Shown: positions 13,100 through 24,320 of the stretch, one piece after another
Layout: each line of letters begins with the position of its first letter
Position numbering within the stretch: the first letter of the stretch is position 1
Source: Chlorokybus atmophyticus
Taxonomy: Eukaryota; Streptophyta; Chlorokybophyceae; Chlorokybales; Chlorokybaceae
DNA: 34,407 nt
Reading direction: 5' to 3'
NCBI GenBank assembly: GCA_009103225.1
Contig: RHPI01003009.1
Span: 687,510 to 721,916 of the forward strand
The notes under the pieces: generated by a model
The model's input: the letters and a program-made list of their open reading frames with translations, nothing else
Told to the model about the DNA's origin: nothing
Databases searched by the model: none
Position numbers and translations under genes: made by a program

Positions 13100-15818
13100 A
13101 TGGAGTGGGGTCACTACTATTACGTGGATGCTGATGCGCAAGACTTGGCCACTCAGGCGCAGTACTACCATGCCGAAGGCCAGCAGTACGTTCCTGAGTA
13201 CGTGCCCGTGCAAGCGTCCACCTATCAGGTTGCTGCATTGTGCAGTGTATCATCAGGTGCCTATCATAAGTGGCTTATGCATACTGATCTGGATTGACAT
13301 CGGCTTGATGCGCAGGAGTACGTGTCGTACGATGCTCAGGCCTCTGGATCCGAGCAACAGGAGGCTCATGTTGGTTATGCTGCTGCTGCTTACCGCAATT
13401 GGCATGAGCAAGCACAGGCGTACGCTTACAACTGGTATGCTTCGCAATCGTCACATCAGCATACCTCCGGAGAGCAACAGACTTCCCACAACCATGCTGG
13501 AGATGAACATGCAAATTCTGTATTGAAACGGCTGAGCTACCCAACCCAGCAGGTGCTCCAGTTACTAGACACGCTGCGCATGCGCCATAGTTGTGAACGT
13601 CATATGTCTGATGGTGAATTGTTTAGAGCAAGGCAAAGCCGAAGCTTGCCTCCACAATTGGTGAAGTCAGGCATGCGACTCGGTCGAGCAAGCCATCAAC
13701 GGATTCATCCGGGCTGGCGGGCGCAATATTTGGATGCACAAATGAAACGGAATCGGAGTGTCTTAATCGCATGCTGTTTGCCTCGCCGAATAACCCGCAA
13801 AGTCTGTCGCTGATGGCACGCATAGAGCCTGGGATAATGGTGTTCCTCTACAACTTCAACACCAAGTCTTTTCATGGTACGCTTATGTAAGCTGCAAGAC
13901 CGCCTGGCATTGTAATTTGTACGATTGCATGACCATTGCCTTATCTGGTTCCGGCCACCAACATAGGGCAACACTGCCAATGCTGAGTGTGCATGACATC
14001 ATGTCTCCAGGTGTGTTTGAAGCGATAACCAAAGGCGGCAATTACGAGCCCTCTGCTTTCAAAGGGAGGTATCCATGTCAGGTACTTACTGTCGGTGATG
14101 CAATCCAGAATAGATCTGTTTCATGGCAATAACCAATACATGCCTCAGGTGCGGGTTCGGCGCCTCAGCTACTATGCCCCATTGAAGGAAGCAATGGTTA
14201 AGAGCGCACTTAAGTATTTCTCAACTCACAAGTTCAACTTTAGCCTGGACAACAAGCAGGTGACAAACTCGAATGCTTAGCAGTTGCTTATCTTAGCCTT
14301 TTGGCAAGCACCAGCATGTTCGTGTATAGAAGCGCTGCTCACTGTGCATGCTTGGTCGTCGGGCCATAGTCCAAATGTGATACTGTCGCTCAGCAAGGTG
14401 GTTCATTTGCTTTATCGCTGTTGGAAAGAATGACAGCATGCGCATGCTCCAGGTAGCCAAGTTTCTAGACGCGTTTGCTGCCAGCGCTGGCGCGGATCCG
14501 GTCACTGGCGCCAACGAGGTATCAATGACACAGGCTGACTTGCAAGGTACTGTAAGTGCCCCTCGAACAAGCCAACCTGTACCTCGATCGGCAGGTGAGT
14601 GACCTCGTGGCCCCTTTGTCAATGACACAAGTTATCAGCCCTTGACTCGCAAAGTGGCTATTGGAGTGCATATCGTTGTCGGCTCGAAGACAAGCAATAG
14701 TGTTTGACGTAGGAGGGATTGCCTTGCCTATGGAAGGGACTACTACGACTGGTCTTCCCGTCGAGCCCGTGGTGTTTGGTGATGAAGAGAAGAGAAAGGC
14801 CAGGGAGTGGTTTGCAAAGTACGAGCGGTCACCTCAGATGGCTTCAGCTGTGACACGCACCGACAGCAGAATTGCAAAGGCCGACAGTGACCAGCCAAGA
14901 GGTGTGAAGGAGAAACCCACAGTGCCAACTGACCCCCCAAACACTTGCGGGACTTCAACACCAGAGTCGAATGATGCGGCAGATGAACAAGTCATGGGTG
15001 CAACAGCGGACGACAGAAACGCTTCTCGACATTCGATTCCTCACCAAGCAGCAAGCAGTTCTCATGGAAGTCCAGTCAAAGTGCAAGGCCAGAATGCGTT
15101 GAGGCCGTCCAGCATGTCCGGCGGGACTCCCTCTGCGTTTTGGGCCCCCGTTAGGCTATCTACTCCTCCAGGAGGAGTTTCTTCTGTTAACACAGCGGTT
15201 TCTGATGACAATGCTGCAGCTGCAACATCGGCCCTGGTCGCTCACGCCAAAGCAGATGCCAGTCCACCAAGCAAGCCGATGGAGCCAGCATGTGTGCTCT
15301 CAACGGAGAGTCTTGGTGCAGACGTGCTTGTGGAGGAGGCACAACCTGCAGACACTGGCGTCAAAGAGACCAGCAGTTTGGCAGGTGGAGATGTGTCGGT
15401 CAAGCGCAGAGCAGACGCATTGGAAAGCAGCAACGACAGCAAGCGTCTGCGTATGGAAAGCATTCCAGCACCAGCCGATGTTGCAGACAAATCAGCTGAG
15501 TTGGAACAGCGAACAGTTAAAGCAGAGCCGCACAATGGTCAAGCCCCCATGGGTACAGAAACTCTGGCCTTGGCACCCGGTCAAGTGGATGCTACTTGCG
15601 CTGTGCAAAGTCCCTCTGATGTGCCAGCTCGTGAGTCCGTTCCTTCAGTAAGCGCAGAGCAAGCAGCAGCAGGCAATGGTGTGCAAGTGACATCAACATC
15701 ACCGGAAACAACACTTGCGCCTTCCGTCATGGAAACTTGTAGTCCTCAAAATGCGTTGCAAGGGACGGTTAAAGCTGAAGAAGCAGGCTCTCCTTTGCCG
15801 GCACAGAATATGTCATAG
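13100..15818 (+). CDS. DCD-domain protein with Tyr/Gln-rich N-terminus
   Basis: Seven exons: 13100-13228, 13316-13552, 13627-13876, 14011-14081, 14149-14259, 14453-14594 and 14713-15818. All phases agree, giving 681 aa. Residues 1-120 are Tyr/Gln/Ala-rich (GQQYVPEYVPVQASTYQ). Residues about 152-275 form a DCD domain: GAIFGCTNETESECLNRMLF, then MARIEPGIMVFLYNFNTKSF, HG joined across an intron to VFEAI, then AFKGRYPCQ joined to VRVRRLSYYAPL. The rest (about 314-681) is disordered, Ser/Ala/Glu-rich, with a bipartite nuclear-localisation-like KRRADALESSNDSKRLRM near residue 543. DCD proteins are known in plants as stress and cell-death-linked proteins; the biochemical role of this one is unknown. 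The start is the first ATG before the Tyr-rich exon; an upstream exon cannot be excluded. TAG is at 15816-15818. Confidence 0.85.
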
Positions 15819-15977
15819 CAGCTGGTCAGTTACTTGGACTGTCTGCTAGGTTAATGCCCCTGTTGGCAAGCCGCATGGTGTCTTGTGGTATTTCCTCAGA
15901 TTTGTCGGTTGTTGCTCTTGTGAGCATTATGTGCGGTAATGTTCATGTGGATGCAACGGACGTGCGCACCACCTTGC
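15651..15977 (+). repeat. source copy of the 327-base duplication
   Basis: Last 55 codons and proximal 3' UTR of the DCD gene, repeated exactly at 9462-9788 beside an N. Confidence 0.9.
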
Positions 15978-16669
15978 GCAAGTTTCGGCATGCCCCATGC
16001 GCATTGGCTAGTGCGTGTTGTGCATTACGCACTTAGGATTGCAAGGTAGGTAACTGGTCCACACCTAGTGACGCAACTCACCCTTCCTTTTCCTACCCAG
16101 ACATGACAATAATAGCCGATGCCATGCCTACCCTATCATCACAATTCGAGGAACGCCGCATGCCTTGTGGCACATGACATGTTGTGTAATGCTACATACT
16201 GCGACCGTTCGCTTGGTGAAATCTTTCATCCCATATATGGTGTAGGCGCATGACATGATGGATGGTTGTTGGCGCGCTGTTAAGCATAAAACTTGGGCCA
16301 ATTGCTATGAAGCAATTACGCCACAAAATGCAACCCTCAAAGCGTGGCAACTTGCATTCATGCTTGATACAAGTAAAGGGGCCCAGAATACAAGTCAGGC
16401 AGAAACCACAAGATAAAGCAACAATGAGCAGCATACAGCGACGACCTCGACTGCACAGGCAGTGTCATGCTGACATGGTGCATGCCAGCTAATACTAACC
16501 GCAATGTGCAGGCAATGCTGCCTGGCGGCAGCAATTGCAGTGTATGGTAGGCGAGTGCAGCAAGGGCGGAGGTGGCGGTGTGGGGGGAGGGAAGGGAGTC
16601 CTTGTGGTCTGCTGCTGCTGCTACTGCTGGGGTCGAAGGGCTGGCCGCTAACCCTGCACCGTTGTCCAG
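15978..16669. other. 3' UTR and intergenic region
   Basis: Includes TGTAA at about 16187, which could serve as an alga-type polyadenylation signal for the DCD gene. GCTGCTGCTGCTACTGCTG at 16611-16629 is a short trinucleotide run. No gene supported. Confidence 0.35.
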
Positions 16670-16975
16670 GTGACTGATTGGGCATTTCATCCCCTCGCCG
16701 CCGAGACGCACGGCACCCTGGGTCAGAGTTTTCACGACGTCATTGACACATGCGCTAGGAGGGCACTGGCTACACGTGACTTGCCGTTAAGCAGGCTGTC
16801 GGGCTACTTGGCTCTGTACCGGCAGCGCGTGTCATGCGCGTTGCAGCGTGCCCAGGGCATCACCATCCTAGAACGGGGAGCGGCAGTCGTAGCGGCGGTA
16901 CCAGGCTGGGGCCCGGTCCAGATGGCGGCACCAACGGCGGAAGCGGACGCTGTGCTGGCGGCGGCGGCAGTGTAG
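16670..16975 (+). mobile_element. LINE-like ORF2 C-terminal fragment
   Basis: An open frame ending at 16975 reads DWAFHPLAAETHGTLGQSFH, then RLSGYLALYRQRVSCALQRA. This resembles the extreme C-terminus of algal/plant non-LTR retrotransposon polyproteins (the 'ETHG.lG' segment followed by 'RLSvALqrG'). No reverse transcriptase motifs are present upstream, so it is at most a 5'-truncated remnant. The frame opens after a GTTGTCCAG, which could also be a splice acceptor, so a host exon is the alternative. Confidence 0.4.
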
Positions 16976-17031
16976 TTGTGTAGGCGTGCTTGCATGCTGC
17001 TGGCATGCGTGTGGGTGTGCTTGTGCAGTGA

Positions 17032-17112
17032 TAGGCAGAGATGACAGTGCGTAGCTTGGTGTGACGATGTAATAGGCATGGATGACAGTACGTAGCTATG
17101 TGTGACGATGTT
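17032..17112. repeat. two copies of a 41-base tandem repeat
   Basis: Units at 17032-17072 and 17073-17112 share TAGGCA, GATGACAGT, CGTAGCT and GTGTGACGATGT with a few substitutions. Confidence 0.75.
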
Positions 17113-17460
17113 GCTGTACTAGTAATGGGGATTGGGACACTTGCTTGCTTGTGTGTTTAACGGGGAAGGCGAGGAGTGTAGTAGTCGTAGATAGTATAGC
17201 CCGGTGGTGAATTAAACATCATGCTGTTTGCTATGTGTGATGGGTGAATGTCACTGTGTGTGTGGTAATGCATGACACCCCTTGCATGCAACCTATGAGG
17301 CATAACATCCTTTATACATACACGCTAGCCACCTAAGCTCAACTTAACCAAAAAGCTAAGTCAAGGTAGGGGGGTCGTCGCCGATGTGCGCACATACGCG
17401 AGCAAGTGCAAGGTAGAGCACGCAGTTCGAACGATATACAGTAACATTATTATGCGTATA

Positions 17461-17493
17461 TTATGCATGTTGACACACTGTCAACATGCATAA
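17461..17493. repeat. perfect inverted repeat, 15-base arms, 3-base spacer
   Basis: Arms 17461-17475 and 17479-17493 around CAC. The DNA could extrude a cruciform or the RNA a hairpin. The surrounding 17113-17918 region has no supportable gene. Confidence 0.8.
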
Positions 17494-17918
17494 CATGCAT
17501 ATTGACACATTTTTCACGCGATCCGAGAGCATGGCTTAAGCTGCAATGCTATGCTTTTGCTGTTCATGCATGGACAGGTGTTTGCTATGATTGCTAAGGA
17601 CGACAGCAATGCACGTGCTCCCCTCATGGTAACGATGCCCGCATGATGGCATTATACACGTAGGGTGCGGACTTACCATACCCCAACGCGCGCTGGTGGT
17701 AACATCTTCCTCCGCACAAGACCTAACAGCTGCCGTTTGCTATGACCGTCCTCATGCATTGTGCGAATCCATGCACCCATAGCTTGGACAAGATTATGCT
17801 TGAACGTGCAAAACCCGATGATACCGCACACACTGTGACCATACTACACCGTGTTTGCACTGGTTCGTTGAGTCTAAGAAGGGGTGGGGTATTGCACGGA
17901 CTGGTATGCTTGAAAAGT

Positions 17919-18497
17919 CTTGTAGGCATAGTTACAAAGTACGCAATACGTGTACTAGTACGTGGTATGCAAAGTACGCGTATGTTCTCGTACTTTTTTC
18001 ACAATAAGTCGGCCAGTACGTATTTCATATCTTATTCATGCGTACTACTGATAAATGTCAATAGCGTTTGATGCGATATGTGTGCTAACAAGTGATGGGC
18101 AACTCATTATACATCACAATGCATTTTAACACCGTATTTCAACCACCAATGTTTTGATATAATCAAAGTCATTTCCAATAGCAATGCTTTACCTAACATG
18201 TTATTACGTAATATCATAACATTTTTCTAAGATGCTTTATTACTTGCAGTGCTGACAGGTGAGGTGGGTCGCACGGCGCTGCCGCGACCTACCCCGCCGC
18301 GTGATAGGTCGCGCGCGGCACGTCACCGAAGGCCGTTTACTGCGCTATCTGCGGTCATTTACGAAAAATGACCTATTTTAGCCCAATACCGTACGATTCC
18401 ACGTACTTTCAACGTATCATTAACAACTGCTTGCTGTACGCGTACCATTACGTATTTTTATGCCAAAAGTCGCGTACTTTGTTACTATGCTTGTAGG
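17919..18497. mobile_element. hAT-type non-autonomous transposon (MITE), 563 bases
   Basis: The element spans 17927-18489 and is flanked by a perfect 8-base direct repeat CTTGTAGG (17919-17926 and 18490-18497). Its ends are inverted: CATAGTTACAAAGTACGC on the left and CATAGTAACAAAGTACGC on the right reverse complement, 17 of 18 matching. Repeated GTACG motifs fill the subterminal regions. An 8-base target duplication with short TIRs is the hAT signature. There is no transposase inside; the centre (18255-18340) is a GC-rich patch. Confidence 0.8.
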
Positions 18498-18594
18498 GAT
18501 AGCTTAAAGTGCATGAACTGTTTATTATTTAGTAACCAAGTTGGTAGAAGTCATGAAGAAAGAAAAGCCCACTTTACATAGTTGATTCAGAAGG

Positions 18595-18678
18595 TTGCAA
18601 TTGCATAACATGCCGTAACTCTCCGACAAGACACTTCTTTATCAAGTGTCTTTTGTATCAAGTGTTATGCAATTGCAA
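18595..18678. repeat. nested hairpin
   Basis: Outer perfect arms of 16 bases (18595-18610 and 18663-18678) enclose an inner 9-base hairpin (18628-18636 with 18644-18652). It lies downstream of the dead pogo-like gene and may be a foldback element or its remnant. Confidence 0.75.
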
Positions 18679-18861
18679 TCTTCATCATAACACACTCAGC
18701 AGCCAAAGCTTAATGGTTGATACGTTGAGCACATCAGCTTGCATAGGCCTAGGATTCCATGTCAACATCACAACCATTTTAATGTTAATTGCTTGCTGTT
18801 TGCAAGCAAAACGACAATTTGCCTACGATATGCACAGTAGCTAACCGCAGGCCCCTGAACA

Positions 18862-20280
18862 CTAACAGATTATGTCGGGGGCGCTCAATTCAGCATAGAA
18901 GGATGGCACCAACATCCTCAAATAATATCCACTAAAAAGCCCTCTCACATGCCTGTGTGTGTGAATCCATGCAGCATACTTCTTCATATACTATGCTTTG
19001 AAGGAGCTGAAACAGGAGACATCCAACACCTGCAACCTGTGTGTTGTGTGCGGAGAAAGGACGAGGATCTCCAACCCCATGGCTTTGCATTTGTCTATCG
19101 TCGCCACGTTGTAGCGATTAACATGCCCATCGCAGATGAGCAGCGCAGGGTTGCTTGGGCTGATCCACCCAGGCATGTCAACGTCAGGTGGTTTATCCAG
19201 GTTACAAAGTGCTCGGTTGTCATGCATTTCCTGGCAGCTGAGTTGTGCATCAGGGATGGAGAATGCATCAGACCACTCTGGGTGCTTGCCAGCAAGCATT
19301 GCAGTGGGGGGATCCACATAGCCAGAGCCTGTTATTGCTGCCATGACGGTAATATGCTGCCTTGCACCTGTGGTTGCCAACTGTGCATATTTGACACCTC
19401 TGCAAGCAAAGGTATGTGTGACTCTCAGCTCAGCAACCAGCATTGCATGCAACCACAACAACATTTGCTCAACTCTTACCTTGTCACAATTATTGCTCTG
19501 TTTCTCGTTGTGCTGTATGGTTCAATGTCTATTTCGAAATAGGGAATCATCCTCTCTAGTCCTATGCCGAGCTGAGCAACCACCTCCTTCAACCTCCTGA
19601 AGTAATCTTTGACAATCCATCTTCGGAAGCTTGTTCTTCAACTGGCATCCACTGGCTCGGCCTTACGCTTCGTGAGGTTGTGCCTCTTCATAAACCGCCT
19701 CACCCACTTCTCTCCAAGTATTCCCTCTTTGAATTCTGCTCTTCTCTTGTCATCACGGGAGCAGCTTGGCAACCTGGAGAGCAATATCATCGTGTGTTAT
19801 TGCTTGTCCCATGTTATTCTGCAAGTCAATAATGCAACTATCTGCCTCTCCTCCTCTTTGAGTTAGAACAAAAGGCCTGCCTGCACCCCTGCAGCAAAAA
19901 ACATAAGAAAACTCTAAACACTGCATTGCACTGTGTGTTTGCTGTAACTCTACTAACTCTACTTACTTGTACTCGTTCAGGCGCTCAGGGTTGGCCATGT
20001 AGTTCTTCATAGTGGACTCTGATAAGCCAAGGTCTTTGGCAGCCTTAGCAGCAGTCATACACCTTGCCTTAATGGCAACCATGGCCTCTTGTACCTTGGG
20101 AAACAGCAGCTGCCTGTCCTTCTTCTTCATGTAGGGGCCCCTCTTGCCTTTGTTCAGCTCAGCCTTCTCGCGCAGCTGAACTTGCTTGTTGGTGACACAT
20201 TTTGCACGTGTAGCTGCACCCCTCCTTACCTGCAGCAGAGTGACCCTCGTCGGACACAATAACATGCTGGCAGTTGTCAC
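18862..20280 (-). pseudogene. dead pogo-like DDE transposase
   Basis: On minus, the order is: a psq/CENPB-N-like helix-turn-helix at 20090-19967 (AAKDLGLSESTMKNYMANPE), spliced at GTAAGT to a continuation GAGRPFVLTQ...MGQAITHDDIALQVAKL; a CENPB-type segment in a shifted frame (FKEGILGEKWVRRFMKRHN); then a DDE region after another intron, with HITVMAAITGSGYVDPP, PALLICDGHVNRYN (second Asp) and PHTTHRLQVLDV (third Asp). It is inactive: one frameshift near 19762, TGA near 19646 where CGA would fit, and TAG near 18990 where CAG would fit (FKA-stop-YMKKYAAW). Coding resumes after the TAG to 18862. Terminal repeats were not found. Confidence 0.7.
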
Positions 20281-20929
20281 AACTCATGGGCGATGATGAA
20301 CACTGAGCCCAACAATAGCATAGCATAGCATAGGGACTGGTACCTTACTTGAGTAGGCATAGGAACTTTGCTTGGTTGCAATGCACATCTCTCTCTCACC
20401 AACCCCGTGTATGTATGCTGCAACTTGTATATGCACAACCCACCACACTCAGTGCTATGATGCTCTGCAACTCTGATGCTAAACCACACACGGAGCACAA
20501 CAACACAACACACGGTGGCGCCAAGCTACCACAACCTCTACCTCAAATATATTTTAGATTAGCTTATGCAAGGGGGTGCACTCTAACTTTTTTGAATGCT
20601 AACTCAAATTAGCTGAAAATTGCAGCAAATAGCCTTTGATACTAACTTAAATAATGCACCAAACCCCGCGCCAAAAAATAACCCAGTTCATAAGATACAG
20701 CCATATGTAGGTCTTAAACCCATCATGGCGTTACGCGTAAGATTGGCACATTAACTTTTGCATTTCTGATTCACATGATCTGAAACTTGGTAAGAAGTTG
20801 CATTAAGTGACAAGAACATTGCAAACCACACAGCAAAAGACATCGTATTACAAAAGTTATTCCAGTTTGAGCCTGTATAGGGACACTTTACTGAAATTAT
20901 AAAATCTTAAATATTGATATCTCCCGCTA
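20281..20929. other. intergenic, nothing recognised
   Basis: Contains an (ATAGC)n microsatellite at about 20317-20333 and AT-rich unique-looking sequence. No coding signal. Confidence 0.4.
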
Positions 20930-21349
20930 CACTGCTCCGAACGGAGTGCCGTTTATATTGAACGGAGCCCACCACTTGTATCTTACGGTTCCCAAAGCCC
21001 CACAGCCATCCAATCACATTCGCGCCTCCCACAGCCCCAAAACCGTACGCCGAAATTAGGCAGGTTTACCCTAAGCACCACACCCGTTTACATGGCACAA
21101 AAGTTAGGGTTGGTACGTGCGGGGTACAAGCAGTGTGGTGCAGAACAGCGTACTGTACTATGCTGTGCTGTACACTACAGTCTACCCCCGCTATAAGAAT
21201 ACAGCCTGTCACCGAGGTTTCTAGTCTTATGGCGGGGGTATTCCATTGCTCGTTATAAGACTGCTTAGTTTTACGACGCATATTGGCATAAATATGATTA
21301 TGTCGAAGGAATCGAGCAAATAACACTGCGTTTTACAAGATGAGCGATA

Positions 21350-21376
21350 TAAAACACACACACACACGTGCATGAC
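21350..21376. repeat. CA microsatellite
   Basis: (CA)n run inside the 3' part of the pogo element, followed by a wider CA/CGCACA-rich stretch to about 21535 and (ATC)n at 21531-21541. Confidence 0.7.
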
Positions 21377-21705
21377 ACACCACATTGCGTTCTATGTACA
21401 TACACATATGTATGCAATTGTACTTGCATGTGCATGCGGAGCATCACATACACACATGCGGACACTTGCACGCACGCACTCGCGCACACGCAGCCTTGCA
21501 TGCATACACTTTGCGCACACGCATATATACATCATCATCATCAGTAACAACAACATCTAATCAATCTCTATTGAGTCTGCACCTGTTACACTTGTAGAAG
21601 CGTCTGCAACATCAGCACCACGCGTGAAAAACTCAGACAACCGTGTCTGCACCGACGCACCGAAGATTTGATGATGCAACAACGCATTGCGAACATGGCG
21701 CAATC

Positions 21706-23451
21706 CTAATCCTGCATTTCTGCTGAAATCATACATTCACTACCCGCAATGAAAGCCTCTACTTTGCTAAGATGATCCAAGCATTGCATGACGGTCACTT
21801 GCGGGGGCGGTATGTCGTCATCATCCTCCTCCTCATCTGCATCTGTGTTGCCATCATCCTCCACAGGTAGTGCTCCAATGGTGCGTAACATGTCCTCGTC
21901 GCTGTCCCCTGCCTCCGTGGGTATATGATCATCTATTCCAGCAAACTCTTCAGCTGTAAGCGCGTCCGTAGCAGGGATGGGAAGGCGCTGCAGCATGACG
22001 TCTATCTCGTTGAGAACTGTTGCCGCAAGGTTCGCTGCTTCAGAGCTGCCAGATGATGCCGCGAACCACTCAACTGGAGCAATGCCACTTTTGCGCCAGC
22101 AGTTCCGTACCGTGTCTTCGCTGATCTCATCCCATGCTTCACGACTCCACAGCACCGCATCGCGAATGTTCACTTTGACCTTTCTATAATCCGTGGTGTT
22201 GTCAAGTTTGAACTGTTGCAGCATATGCGCCACAAGCTTGCGCTTGTATCTGCGTGCAACACAACAACAACAACACCATCAGCTTGCATACTTTCACACG
22301 CTCATTAAAATAAGGCATGCACGTGCATGCAAACAGCAATTAACTAGGCTACTAGGTACCTTTGTTTGAATGCTGCAATAATGCCCGCATCCAATGGTTG
22401 TACAACGGACGTGGTGTTGGCTGGCAAGAAGACACATAAAATGTGACCAAGCTTCAAAGCCTTAAAGCTTCCTTCTTTTGTGCTTTCCGCATACGAGCAC
22501 GCATGAGTAGCAGAGTTGTCCATCAACAACAACACCTCCCTATCTTGCATCCTCATTGCCATCTCAAACTAATAGAGCCAGCGACTGAAGACATGCCAAT
22601 ATGATTGCTTAGTCTTTGCAGCTGAGTATGCATCAAAGCATGACGCAACTTACTTATGAAGTCATCCATGCAGTAGGATTGTTCTCATACTCCACCCCTA
22701 CAGCGATCGGGTGCCATGCCCTACCAAAACACTTAGGGCGCTTGGCGGTGTCTATCAGCAGCAAAGGGCGCTTCTCGGTGCCATCAGCGTTTACACATAA
22801 AGCTAGAGTGACACGCGCCTTCTCTTTCTTAAAGCCCCGAACGTGCTCGCCTATTGCAGCTAAGGTGCGATTGGGGCGAGCTCGAAAGAAGAGACCACTC
22901 TTGTCCATGTTGAACACGTTGCGACGCTGATAGCGGCGCAAGATTGCAGGCAGCTCCGTCCTTGCAAGCTCAATATCTTCCACATCCGCATCACCAGACT
23001 CGCCATGTGTAGTGACAGCCCCAGTCCCATGTCGATGATTGAAGCGATGCAGCCAGCCAGCTGACGCATTAAAAGACTCTGGCACTTTCAGTGCCGTTGC
23101 ATATTGCTTGGCCTTTTCAAGCAAAAGCGCATCAGTCATAACTAGATTACGAGCTCTTGCTTGCGTAAACCACATTGACAAGGCTTTCTCCAACTCTGGA
23201 TATGCAGCTGAGCGCAGCTTCTTTGTGTTGGCCATTAAGTCCCCCCCAGCAGCAACAACCTCCAACACCTTCTCCTTCTGCTTGAGCAACTTGGACAATG
23301 CAGACTGCTTGATGTCCAAGTTGAGCTCTGACTGCACCTTCGCTATGAAGTCCGCTTGCTTGAGAGCTGGGTGAGCAGCATGTAGGTCTAGAATGCGCTT
23401 CTTGTCCTTCAAGGACTTGGCATCGCGCTTCATAGGCTCACCCACTGCCAT
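21706..23451 (-). CDS. pogo/Tigger-family DDE transposase
   Basis: Exons 22654-23451, 22360-22568 and 21706-22249 (about 516 aa). N-terminal psq/CENPB-N domain (residues about 5-70: [20 protein letters not shown]), CENPB-type DNA-binding domain (about 85-150: [19 protein letters not shown]), then a DDE core with [11 protein letters not shown] (first Asp), [12 protein letters not shown] (second) and [11 protein letters not shown] (third), so the triad is intact. An acidic stretch ([10 protein letters not shown]) follows. Two lesions: exon 1 runs into TAA (22656-22654) directly before the GTAAGT donor, and TAG at 21706 is probably premature. One base shift further, the reading continues [19 protein letters not shown] and QTRLSEFF before a natural TAG near 21557. 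The QTRLSEFF fits a PCNA-interacting (PIP) box. Either a very recently dead element or sequencing indels. Confidence 0.88.
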
Positions 23452-23824
23452 GGTACTTGTGCACAGTACCTGCCACAATGGGATGCGTTGAGGCAGCTGG
23501 AGCCCAACATGTGTGTGCAGAATTTACATGCAATTGCTGGCAGCGTTGCACATGCTGCATGCACCAAGCAGTGTTTAAAGTCTGCAACTGATGACAGTGT
23601 TGTGCAATAAGCTGCACGTGAGACAGCAGCCTTGAGACTGCTGGTAAAGCTCTTACCTCACTGCACTTTTGTTCAGCTAGCGAGCAACAGGCCGTAGCTC
23701 TTGGGACATCGTAGTGCGCAACCTGCAGAGCGATACAAAACAGTCAGTTGCATACAGTCACGGCCATAGCAGCTCTTGCAGCATGATGGCACAGCAAAGG
23801 TGTACAGCAAGCATTAGCATACAA

Positions 23825-23871
23825 CAGATGAGTGCACGCAACATTACCGTAATGTTGCGTGCACTCATCTG
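23825..23871. repeat. perfect palindrome, 23-base arms, 1-base spacer
   Basis: Arms 23825-23847 and 23849-23871, upstream of the pogo transposase start. A second perfect palindrome (AGTCACTAATTAGTGACT) lies at 23882-23899. Confidence 0.9.
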
Positions 23872-24015
23872 CTAACTGATAAGTCACTAATTAGTGACTA
23901 AGTTAGCATATAGCAGATTAGCATGACAGGACACAACAGTAGTAGCACACAGCAGGACGTTCTTGCCATACACTTGACTTTGTGGCAGCAAGATGCATGT
24001 TGCCGACAAGCAGGT

Positions 24016-24060
24016 GGCAGGAAGAGGGGCGGCTCAGCCTGAGCCGCCCCTCTTCCTGCC
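24016..24060. repeat. perfect palindrome, 22-base arms, 1-base spacer
   Basis: GC-rich arms 24016-24037 and 24039-24060 in the 5' region of the pogo element. Confidence 0.9.
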
Positions 24061-24279
24061 TCTATCTGCAGAACCTTCAGCCGCCGCCGCCGCCGCGCTT
24101 GCACACGCACTTACTGTGCGTCAAACTACTGGCCGCTGACCCGCTCCTATGGCTTCCCCTCCAGCTGCTCCCCTTCACCACCTTCCCTTCGCCGCCGCCC
24201 TGCAGCTTGTAGCATGACGCCGCCGCACTGCCTGTAAACAACGCCGCCGCGACCCGCGGACGAGCAGCGGATCAGCTAA

Positions 24280-24320
24280 GCCGTGGCTCAGCCTGTTCTG
24301 TGAGCAGGCTGAGCCACGGC
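24280..24320. repeat. inverted repeat, 16-base arms, 9-base spacer
   Basis: Arms 24280-24295 and 24305-24320 (GCCGTGGCTCAGCCTG and complement). Shares GGCTCAGCCTG with the palindrome at 24016-24060. Confidence 0.88.
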
